DNA of 64,000 nt, from the NCBI GenBank assembly GCA_015227615.1, contig JAALGZ010000002.1, positions 1,674,001 to 1,738,000 on the forward strand, in the 5' to 3' direction. The notes beneath the pieces are model-generated. The model searched no databases. It saw only the letters and a list, made by a program, of their open reading frames with translations, and was not told where the DNA came from. A program made the position numbers and the translations under genes. Below, piece after piece: positions 54,716 to 64,000 of this stretch; position 1 is the stretch's first letter; each line of letters begins with the position of its first letter. This DNA comes from Labyrinthula sp. Ha. Taxonomy: Eukaryota > Sar > Bigyra > Labyrinthulida > Labyrinthulaceae.

Positions 54716-56594
54716 TTACAAAGAAAACTTCTTAAATTGAGATATCCTTGAAGCACCATCAATACTTGATGCAAGTTTTTCATCAAATTCATTACCAACT
54801 GTCACCCAACGTGGTCTTGAATTCCAAACGGGACCAAAAAGTTCTAAAAATCTGGCTTCAATAGAAAAAACATCCTCCAATGTTTCATAAATATCCAGGG
54901 GTTTTAGGGATTGCTCTCTCCTTTCAGCGAAAATAACATCCAAACCAAAATGGGAACGAACTTGTTTAGCTGACGTCTCACCAATAGGAATTATAAAATA
55001 CGTCCCTTTTACTCTGCTCATGAAGGGTCCAATTGATGGTAAAAGATTCCCACTGCTACTGGTCTAAACCCATGAAATGGTTTCAGTAATTGAATACCCC
55101 TTGCCATGTAAGTACTGTTTCAACTTCTGCTCATAGGCTTGGATAGACCATATGAACGCAAATCCATTATTAACAATTTTCAGGATCCTATCAAAAGGTA
55201 TTTCATCGAATTCAATCTGTTGATAGTCTAAGCTCGGAACTCTGAGAAGGCAGGTTATTAACCATTTTCCACGGCGGATCGATAACTACTGCCTCGAAAT
55301 AACACTCATTAGCTCGCAAAGTATCGAAGAAATCTGTCTCATTAGAATGTTCAGCATAGATAGGAAGGCCCTCATAACAGAAGAAAGGAGTCATCCAAGC
55401 CCTTGACTTCAACTTAAAGATCATCTGGTTCTCTTCCTTGTCCCATCTAACTTCACACTTTTGATCCTCAAACTTGTATTCCACCGGGACCAAAAACAAA
55501 GGATCACAGAAGACTTGATACTGCCACTCTTCTACCTCTACAGAACAATGCTTCGAAAAACGTTTGAATAAAACTTCTGATTCCTCATCTGCTTTGACCA
55601 TATCTTCTAATCTAAATAATTCCTTTGCTACGTGGCTAAAGTTTATGACTGGTCGAAAATGTGCAAGATCTTTGCCATCCCTTACTGACCGTAAAAATAG
55701 CAACTTATCCTTTCTGAGTTCCTGCTGATCCTCACGTCTAAAATAGAATATCTCCTCAATCCTTAACTTCGGTTTATTCCTCGTGTACCTAAACAAATTA
55801 AAAAATCTTCTGGTCAGCGATTCAACTTGGTTAATGATCTTGCTTCTTTCCACATGGTATGGAACTCCGTAGCGTTTGAAGTTGTCTTTAGCTACTCTCC
55901 AGCTATCTAAGCGAAGTGTTGAATACTCCATGATGCTCTGCTTACCCAATAATCGTTGTGTCTTCGTGTATAACTGCTGCGTCGTCTTGAAAGGCAAATA
56001 GTTTCCAGAGTATATTTTCGAATAATTCCCGACTCCAAATACCTGGATGCACTGACGTAGGATATCTTTCTCAACTGGAAGCCACTTCTGGCTCAATGAT
56101 GGGGTTTTAGCCAGGAATTCTACTGCATCTAATCTTATAATTACCTCATCCTCGCTCCAGGTTGACTTCGCGACCTCCATTGCTGCATCCCTTAGCGGTT
56201 TCTTATAATCTCCATCCAGTAGCAGAAAGTTTTCTACCGTGTCTTTTACATCAATAGCTAGTATCTCTAAAGGTTCCAAAGTATCTTCATGTCGTTTAAA
56301 TCCAAGCCATGAAACTAATAAAAAATAGCCTTCCGACGTTAACTTAATATCCTTGATCTCGTCGACCTCTAACACTCCATAGTCTAGTCTAAAGTGAGAT
56401 ATAACTTCTGGGGCTGGCTTGTAGCTTGGACCTTCGTACCACCATAATCTTGAAGCATGTACTATCTTTTCATATCCTATCAAGCTACGAACCAAGTAAA
56501 CATTTACAGATATAGTCTTCACTATAAGGAATGATCCCTGCCATTTCAATTTATGTTTCAGCTTCGATCTGTGTGTATTGACACTACTTACCAT
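54716..56594 (-). pseudogene. element C GPY/F, chromodomain, Myb/SANT and MT-A70 region
   Basis: The frame 56594-55212 has the GPY/F-like 'LKWQGSFLIV', a chromodomain ('VLEVDEIKDIK', 'LVSWLGF', 'DTLEPLE'), a Myb/SANT-like domain ('WLPVEKDILRQCIQVFGVGN', 'LPFKTTQQLYTKTQRL') and the MT-A70 motif 'VVIDPPWKMV' (DPPW at 55269-55280). A one-base frameshift near 55215 and a TAG in the segment between (where an adjacent-frame 'ISWV' precedes 'TSSSGN') separate it from the C-terminal part (55021-54716; 'FLELFGPVWNSRPRWVTVGNE'). Chromodomain, Myb and methyltransferase share one frame here, which shows the ancestral fusion. Confidence 0.9.
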
Positions 56595-56692
56595 AACCCA
56601 GTCTCCGAGATTGTACTGGAGAACTCCTCTGGAAAATCTTTCATTATATCGACCATTCTTCTTTTTTCTTTAAGTAGCTATAAAATAATAGA

Positions 56693-57532
56693 CTAGTGAT
56701 TTTTTTCTTCAATAAACTTTTTGATCTCTCTCGCGGCAGCAACCATATTAGACGGGTTTTTTGCTCCTATAGTTTTTCTTGTACCAACTGGATTAATAAA
56801 TAAATGACGCTGAATAAGAAAATCTTCATCATTATTTTGCTCCTCTTGACTAAGTCCTAAATATAATTCATTAGGCGTCATGTTCATGTTTTTTCTTGTT
56901 TTTGACATATTTATCACCGTCTGAACATAAGCTAAAACTTCTGGCCACGATCCACTAGACAAATGCAGCTCGCTTGCTACCGATCTGAGGATTCTCAAGA
57001 TGCGAACATTAGAGCTTTCTATTCCTCCATTAGTCCAGGGGGCGTATGAGACAGTATAGGAGTGGCTATACCTAAGCCACTGTTCCATCTCCTGTAAAAG
57101 AATATTAGCGAAATGAGACCCCTTGTCGGTAATCAATAAGAATGAAGGTCTCAGCTCCAGTCAAGAATGCCAATCTAATATAGAAAGCAGTACCACCTTT
57201 GCCATGCATTTCTTGCAATATCTTAAGGAAATCTTCCTTGTAGCGTCGTCCATAAGAACCAAAACACAACCCTCTGTATCAATGTAGAGGAAATCTGCCC
57301 GAAGAATCGCACCTCGCTTATCCCCCAATGGCGTCTCATGATGGGGTATGCGTATTAGGACAGGGATTCTAACACAATGAATACATCTTCTGTGAAGCTC
57401 TTTCAATATCTTTTCCACGTAAAAACTATCTGGCAGTTTAATTTTATACCTCTTCTTCAATTCTTTAAGTTCCCTAGAAAGAGAAGGGTGCCCCATGTAA
57501 ATCTGATTATGAATAATAATGTTCTGGCCCAA
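56693..57532 (-). pseudogene. element C integrase
   Basis: The first part (57532-57161) has the zinc finger ('HNQIYMGHPS', 'CIHC') and the first catalytic Asp ('ILRADFLYID'). After a frame break near 57150 the second part (57136-56693) carries Asp in 'MITDKGSHF' and Glu in 'NGGIESSN', spaced D-35-E as in active integrases. All catalytic residues survive, but the frame is broken. Confidence 0.88.
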
Positions 57533-57798
57533 GCTTTATGGCATAACAATAAGCGACTCATTCCTCTTGAGTTCCCTCAGCTCTGGTTCTAGTTTCTTTT
57601 GCTCCCTAAATATTTCATCATCCGCCAGTCTTTTCCATTTGCCTTAATAAAAAGAATTCATAATGCTTAACATCTCTACATCCATCTTCTGTAAGTAAGC
57701 GTTAAGAGCTGCGCTATTCTCGACTCTCCTTCTGCCCACTCTTGTCGCATCTAGCGAGATGACTTCCATAGATCGAAGGATCAATCTTGCATTCTCTC

Positions 57799-59750
57799 TC
57801 ACTGATTCTGGGTTCCCCATCTTGAGATGATGTCTGCGAGTATATTGTACTCATCCCTGATGTGCTCAAAAATAATATTGCTGTCCTGAAAGATCGATTC
57901 CCAGTGACTCATCCGCCCAATGTATGATCGCTTCTTGTTACAATTCGGCCTAATAAGATAGATAAGGTTTCGGTTCTCCGTGTAAGCTTTTACCGGTGTC
58001 AGATTCCCTAGAATTATATTATTCGCATGCTTCAGCAAAATAAGTATCGGGTAGATCTCTTTCTGTGAAATATGCCACTTGATTTGACCTCCCATGAATG
58101 ATCCACTCAGTAAAATAACAGGTAAGTGGTTTCGGTAATTTATCGGCTTACTGTCCTCCTTCACTTCCGTTTGCATTAGAAATCCTAACCAATAACCATC
58201 TGGGGCATCTGTAAAGATGCTAAGTCTCAACTCAGGGCTATAATGGTACAGGTTCCTCTTCATGGCTCTCAATATTTCTTTCTTAAATCTCTCCCAGTTA
58301 TCGTTCAGCTCATCTGTCCATCCAATTGGAATCCTCAAACGCTTCAGTTTCGACTGTTTGATCCAAAGCTTTGCGGCCTTCGAAAGCTTGTCCATTAATT
58401 CTGCCAATCTGTGTATTGTCGTGCATAGCCAATTGCAGACGTAGAGGACAGATGCCAGTTCATGCTGTAATACTGGTCTGGACATCTTCAGTATCGATCT
58501 GTAATAACTCTTTTCAAAGGAATATGTACCACCTTCTAACCATCTGCCACAATATTTTATCCTCTTGGCCACTATGATGCATTTCTTGAAAATCAATCGG
58601 ACTGCTCGTTTCTCAAACGGATTTAACACTTTCGTTAGCATTTTTTTCAAATCTGCTAGGTTCTCCGCATAGAGAAGAACGTAATCCACCCATTGGATCA
58701 AGCCACAAGAAAGTCTGTCTGGCTCCATGTATCCCAGTGGTTCCAAAACTAATCTAAAATCACGGTCCTGAAAATAGAGGGGGACATTCTTCAAGCCCTG
58801 TACCGTTCCTTGGAACTCGTAGCTCGGACCCCAAGGTGTAGTCATATTGAAGAATTTCTTGGATTCCTCTTCTATGGGTAAGTAATCAAAACCAGACATC
58901 ACATCTAAACAGGCGAAATATCTCGCCCTGTTTGTTCTCTATAATTGCTGTTCCAGAAAAGGAAGATTCAAAGAAGTCCGTATAGTGCAGTCGTAATTCT
59001 TCTCATGTCCACTACTAGCCTAAGTTTCTTTGCACGATCATCCGACTTCCTTGGCACTATGTGTATCGGAACCAATTAGACAGGATCCGATAAACGCTTC
59101 AGGATCCTGGCCTCCATCAGCTCATCGATTCTATTCTTGAGCCATATCTCTTCTTTCTGACCAATGGGCCTAGGCTTTAAAAATATGCCTGGCGGTGCGC
59201 TAGGTACAAGATGGCATGTCACAGGTGTGAGCTGACTGACTTTTCTAGCCCCTTGATGATGTCCAAATGAAGATATGTGAGTGAGACTGGTGTCCAGTAG
59301 CATTTGACGTTCCGCTTCCGTGATCACCTTCGACTCCTTCAGCTGCTTCTCGAGGTAGCTCCTTATTTGTTCCTGCTGCTTTTTAACTTGGAGGTTTGGC
59401 CCATCCCCTCCAAAAAACGTAATACTAGGGACGTCCTCTCTCATAATTCCCACCTACGGGCTACTGGGCTGCAATGGTGCATCCGATGGTAACTGTAAGA
59501 TGTCGGCAGCTTCATCCATTGGTATCGTTTCACCAGAGGATGTGAAATCTATTTCTTTTGTAACGAAGTTTATATCTGAACTGTTAAGGGCCAGCTTTTC
59601 CTTCTGTTTGTTTAAGAAGTGAATATTACCCTTCAAGATGGAATGTATTAAATCAGAATCGACATCGCAAAACTTCGATATATCCATGTGCTTCAAGTTA
59701 AATTTTATATCTTCTGTAGGGAGTGAGATAGAATTCCTTAACAGGGACAT
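57799..59750 (-). pseudogene. element C reverse transcriptase and RNase H
   Basis: RT N-terminal part in 59453-59076 and onward ('LVPSAPPGIFLKPRPIG', then 'KLRLVVDMRR' after a stop at 59076-59078). After a frameshift near 58985 it continues 58902-57799: 'MSGFDYLPIEEES', 'GTVQGLKNVP' and the active-site box 'QWVDYVLLYAEN', in which the second catalytic Asp is Tyr. RNase H follows ('IFTDAPDGYW', 'QKEIYPIL', 'ILADIISRW'), with Glu in place of the third Asp ('YTENRNL'). Both activities are probably lost. Confidence 0.88.
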
Positions 59751-59786
59751 TTTCGCAGGGTTCTCATTTCCTTTGGTGCCTATATT

Positions 59787-61218
59787 TCAGTTTCTTTGTT
59801 GACTTAGATGGTTATCTCTTCTCGCCATTGAATTCGGTGCAAGTAAGTTCCTCTGCCAGCTTGGCATCTTCCTCAGTGACTGCTCTGGAAGTGCACCTAC
59901 ATCAAATAAAGTTTCTTTTCCAATATAAAGTTCCGGAAAACTACTCTCATCATCAACCATGAATATCCGAACCCTTCCAAGATAAACCGGCTCATCATCA
60001 TCGATTTTCACTCTTATCTCCGCATCTCCAATAAGAGCAATGGGAATGGGCTCATATTTCGCTAGCTGAACACTAAGGTTAGATTGTACCGGATGAAGCA
60101 TGCAGCAAAACCTGTTGTGGTGTCTGACGTTTTCTATCGTCTTGGCTGCCCCACTGTCTAGAATACCTTTAACCTTAAGCCAGTTCGGACCATCCATCAG
60201 TTCCAGAAACTCCACTGGATCAGCTCTTGGCTGCATAACCGGCATCTTCCTTTGAGCCATCGTTCTCCTGTTGGATTGCCTTCTCGTTGAACGCGGGTTA
60301 GTATTTTGACCACTAGCTTGCACATAGGATTGTCTCTGCGGTGTAGACATCGATCCCACTTGTCTCTGCTCCGGGCAATTAGCTATAAAATGATCTGTTG
60401 CTCCACAATTAAAGCATCTGTTAATATTGTCGAGCTTTGTTTCCAGTCTGTTTAGCGCTAAAATAACTCTCTCTACCGGGTTTTCAGATATTAGTGTAAG
60501 GTTCTGGCTAGTGGGTGATGGTGATGGCGTGTGATCAAGGTTAGCTGAAAGGTTTGCAGTGTGTAAAGTAAGTGCACTGTCATTTCTTTTTTTTCTTATC
60601 TCTGCATCCTCAATATGTGCCAATAACTCCAGGCTCTGCGCGAAATCGTCTAAAATTGATACTTTTGGAAAGAGATCCAAATAATTCGTATCATTTTTCT
60701 GAAAGTAACCGGGTAGCTTCTTAACTATATTCTTGATGACAGCCTTGTGAGATTGAGGGTTAAGGCTTCTTTCTGGTCCAAGTATCTCCTTCGCTTGTAT
60801 AATAAAGTGTCTAATAGATTCGATACCACTTTCTGTGTTCGTGGGCCACTTGAGTTCACTTGAAAGACGGCCGATGCTGTGGACGAATAAGCTCTCGGCT
60901 CTCATCCTTTCAATTGATTCCAGATGCTTGAGGACCTCACTTGTGTTATTCAAATCTATCTCATGCGACTGGATCTTGTATGAAACTGTGCCTCCTAGCC
61001 ACTCAGCTATTTCAAGTGAAGGGTCCTTCTGACGAGCACGCTTGAATCTGATGATGAAGCTCAATAGCGGTTCACGATCAAGAGTAGTAAGGATTTCCAA
61101 TCTAGGGGGGGCGAATAGATGGAGATCCAAGTCTACGTAGTGCTTCGACTAACTCAGCATTGATTGCATCAGGAGTGTTATCTGTCCTCTTCGCGGTCTT
61201 ATCGGCTGTGGGCGTCAT
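59787..61218 (-). pseudogene. element C gag with zinc knuckle fused to retropepsin
   Basis: The likely ATG is at 61218 ('MTPTADKTAKRTDN'). That frame ends at a 7-nt C run (sense; 61105-61111), and the rest continues in the +1 frame from about 61130. Visible are the CX2CX4HX4C knuckle 'CFNCGATDHFIANC' (about residues 237-250 of the longer frame) and the protease site 'KGILDSGAAKTIE', with the matching 'LYIGKETL'. Gag and protease are in one frame here, unlike element A. Confidence 0.85.
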
Positions 61219-61346
61219 AGCTTCTTGTTAAATATACTTCTTGATTCCGTCTTCAAAATAATACGTCCGCGGCTTATTGTCAGGTCCTAGTTCGTAAAAA
61301 GTTGCTTTCTTGGGTGAATCCAGTTGTCACTACTTGAAGCTTCAAT

Positions 61347-61551
61347 AGTCGTTATTCTCCGGTGTAGAATAACCCTCTTCTGGCCAGTAAATCTATGTTT
61401 CTCTTTATTTTATAAGTTTTATGAGTCGTTCGTCTGTTTTCGTGATTGATCGTATTAACGCTTAGTATATCTCGGTGTAAAAGGACTACGTCAACGCCCA
61501 AAGGTAGCCTATTTTATATAACATCGTATTATTAGTATATATAATACTACT
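61347..61551 (-). repeat. element C 5' LTR (205 bp)
   Basis: Same length as the 3' LTR, about 15 substitutions, no indel. In sense it begins AGTAGTAT and ends ACGACT(A). The target duplication GCCTCT follows at 61552-61557. Confidence 0.9.
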
Positions 61552-61557
61552 GCCTCT

Positions 61558-64000
61558 TCCTTAAATTATTTTTCATGGTTTGATTTTACACAATTCAAAT
61601 AAAAATTTACACTAAAGATATCCTAAATAGATCCCTTAAACTATTGAAACAGTACATTTTGAATAAGATTAATCGGGATCTAATCATTCCCAACGAATAT
61701 ATATGTTCCATATAAAATTGAGTGCCAAGAATTGTACTAGAAGTTTACAAATCTAGGTATCTAATTGCGTTACTTTTATCTTTAACTTTCTTGCACCTAC
61801 ATTATTTTCAATCTAAAAATATGTTCAGAGTTATATACCTCACTTTGATACAAATTATAGTCCTACAAGATGTCATTGCCGATATTTAGCTAAGCAGGAT
61901 GTAAAAACGGTATTTTGGAAACTACAGGATCAAAATATACTTTCTGAATTAAAACAAAATTTTCTTGTACTAGTTGGTGAGCAAAACGCATATGTTACAT
62001 ACTGAATGTCAGCACTATATTTTTACTAAGATCTTACCATATCTTTTGGATGATATGAGCCATCACCTTTATATTACTTCTAGCAATAAATTCAGATAGC
62101 TTGGGGGCTTATTCAAGAATACTGGGGCCTATAGTTAATGGAAAAGGGCATATTGATCACTTCTATCTCATAAGTCTCTGTTCCCCTATATTAAAGCCAC
62201 GCCTTGGTTTTCTAGGTGTCTCACTTTAAAAGTTTTGATCCCGAGAATGCCATATATGCTCTTCATTAGTGCTGACCATTGTTTTGAGTGTTACGAAACA
62301 GGATTACAGGCTAACACATCATTAAAACGTCCTGTTGAAATGTATATGCAACATTGTTTGTTATCAAAGCAACCCTACATACATCTCTTGTTAGTAGGTA
62401 AGAACTATAAATAACCTAAATTTCTAAGAAAATAGAAATAAAGCTGATAAAATTTTTTTTCGCAGGAACTCAGACAAATGTGTATGCACATTGATTAAAT
62501 ATCCGGTAAGGTATGAGACCTAAAAATATATATCACAGCTTTATTAACTACTTTATTGTCATCAACTAGTTCATACCGAAGTTCAAGGACAACCATTTGA
62601 AAGATAACGTATTCAGTGAGGTTTTTTGCTTTCTACATTTCAAGTATGTTGTAAAGTAAATTAGCATGGTTAGGACCTACTTCAGTATGTTTTTTTTCTG
62701 GATTTTAGCTAAACGTACGGAATAGCTAGAGAATACGTATTTGTAATCAGTTGCATATATATATATATATATATAACCCAGAACGGGAAACTCTAAGCAA
62801 TAAAGAAATATATAAATAAATTTATACCTTCTTTTATATTTCGTTGTAAAATTAAGTGTATTCCAGTTGCATTGCTGCGATGCCTAGAAAGGGAATCTTA
62901 ATACAGAGGCTTATTCAATCCAGACTAAGCCTTTAATTCTTTTCAAAATTAACCCGAATTACCTTCGACTTTACATAGACGGTACATTTTGAAGTGATTA
63001 AAAGTGTTATAGGAAATGTCCATTTAACTTAAAATTTTAAATATAAAATATTTATTCATAATGAAAGCTGAATTTTTTCTGCCACATGAGCGTTGAGGTT
63101 GAGATGTCATAAAATTAGTTCATTTCCTAACTCTAAATTTCAAATAATTTTACTGTTCTTATTGGTTTCTTTATGACTTTGTTCCAAGGCTAGGACTCGA
63201 ATAGAACGGGTTTTGTAATGGCTTTTAGTTGTTATTCATATGAAATTATAAAATTTTCAGTTTTGGCATTACACAATATCTTTAACTTCTTCATCACAAT
63301 TATGTTCATTCTATTGATACAATATTTTAGTCTGCCCTTCTAAACATCAATTTTCTTATCTTCATGGAGACTCTTAACTAAAATATTCCCTATTTTTAGT
63401 CCTATAATTCATACAATGGTCTTTTCTCGTCGACACTACACAATACATTTATTTACGCTGTTCATAAGTTCTTAGCTAGATATAAGGTACTCCTGCATGG
63501 TGAATTCAAATACTATTCTAGTTTAAGCAATCTACAGCCACACCATGGATTTGTCTATTGAAACATAGTATGTACCTTTGCGTTACATATGTTACAATAG
63601 TATTAGACCTATTCCTTTAGATGAACAAAGATGTCATAAGCTTCTCTAGTTCAAATACTTAAAAAATATTTATCAAAAGTTCTGTCTCTACAAAGCCTTA
63701 ACTTTTTTCTTGAGCATCTTACAGAACTTTTCTTTGTTTACTGATAGTGAAGGTTAAAGTTCAACAAGAAGAGATTAAGTTTACAGAATACTCCCAACTG
63801 AAAAAATAACTAATTTTTTCTTTCAAATATATTTTCCCCGAAAGAAATATCATCTGAGAGAAGAAACCCACACATTCTCCCACGTTTCTTACTACCAGAA
63901 ACACCGATCATCCTCATGCTCTTCAGAATGCTTTACCAAAGCACGGGTTCACGCTTCAGCCTTCGTTGTTCTCTAGTAGAGGCTTGACGTCTAGGAGTAT
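61558..64000. other. gene-poor AT-rich sequence
   Basis: No open frame of note in 2.4 kb. It contains the AT microsatellite at 62755-62775. Confidence 0.55.
62755..62775. repeat. (AT)n microsatellite
   Basis: Ten uninterrupted AT units between GC-containing flanks; the only dinucleotide run of this length in the window. Confidence 0.9.

Larger units (their letters stand above)
54493..61551 (-). mobile_element. LTR retrotransposon element C (Ty3/gypsy, chromodomain, Myb/SANT and MT-A70), decayed
   Basis: The 7059-bp element has 205-bp LTRs with about 15 differences, flanked by the 6-bp direct repeat GCCTCT (54487-54492 and 61552-61557; a 5-bp duplication is also possible). Minus-strand order: gag and retropepsin in one frame, RT, RNase H, integrase, GPY/F-like region, chromodomain, Myb/SANT-like domain, MT-A70. 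Several stops and frameshifts interrupt it. It is the oldest of the three by LTR divergence, though the target duplication is still perfect. Confidence 0.93.

Overview
This window is nuclear DNA from a eukaryote. It is AT-rich, uses the standard stop codons, and carries eukaryote-only genes: a Golgi tethering subunit, a SNARE, an RS-domain protein, a Brix-domain ribosome biogenesis factor, a mitochondrial carrier and cytosolic-type sulfotransferases. Two host genes are each interrupted by one GT-AG intron of exactly 29 nt. I cannot place the lineage. Introns this short occur in several unrelated eukaryotes (for example ciliates, nucleomorphs and dicyemids), so they are not diagnostic. MORN-repeat and IQ-motif proteins are compatible with a protist.

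Layout: two very compact gene islands lie at 2.9-7.7 kb (coiled-coil protein, MORN protein, Bud20/ZNF593-like protein, small membrane protein, SAP-RCC1 protein, RS-domain protein) and 10.6-15.8 kb (COG5-like, RPF1, SDR oxidoreductase, IQ-motif protein, Qb-SNARE-like). Neighbours there are separated by a few bases, or overlap tail to tail. Both divergent gene pairs share a promoter of about 100 bp with a prominent inverted repeat. The rest of the host DNA is long gene-poor sequence with three isolated genes: a mitochondrial carrier (28.5 kb) and two sulfotransferase paralogues (36.1 and 51.4 kb).

Three different Ty3/gypsy-type LTR retrotransposons are inserted here: element A (16,077-23,455, minus strand, 402-bp LTRs with 2 differences), element B (40,494-48,443, plus strand, 184-bp LTRs with 5 differences) and element C (54,493-61,551, minus strand, 205-bp LTRs with about 15 differences). 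Each has gag, retropepsin, reverse transcriptase, RNase H and integrase, then the same unusual 3' cassette: a GPY/F-like region, a chromodomain or chromodomain-like segment, a Myb/SANT-like domain and a complete MT-A70-type adenine methyltransferase domain (catalytic DPPY in A, DPPW in B and C). The families differ greatly in sequence, LTR length and age, yet all three keep the cassette. It therefore looks like an ancestral, selected part of this retrotransposon lineage. An LTR element that carries its own chromatin reader, DNA-binding domain and N6-adenine methyltransferase is the most striking thing in the window.

Element A is young. Its reading frames are broken only at three simple-sequence runs, but the catalytic glutamate of its integrase reads as lysine. 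B and C are progressively decayed. All three elements share an unusual W-x-D-D reverse transcriptase box.
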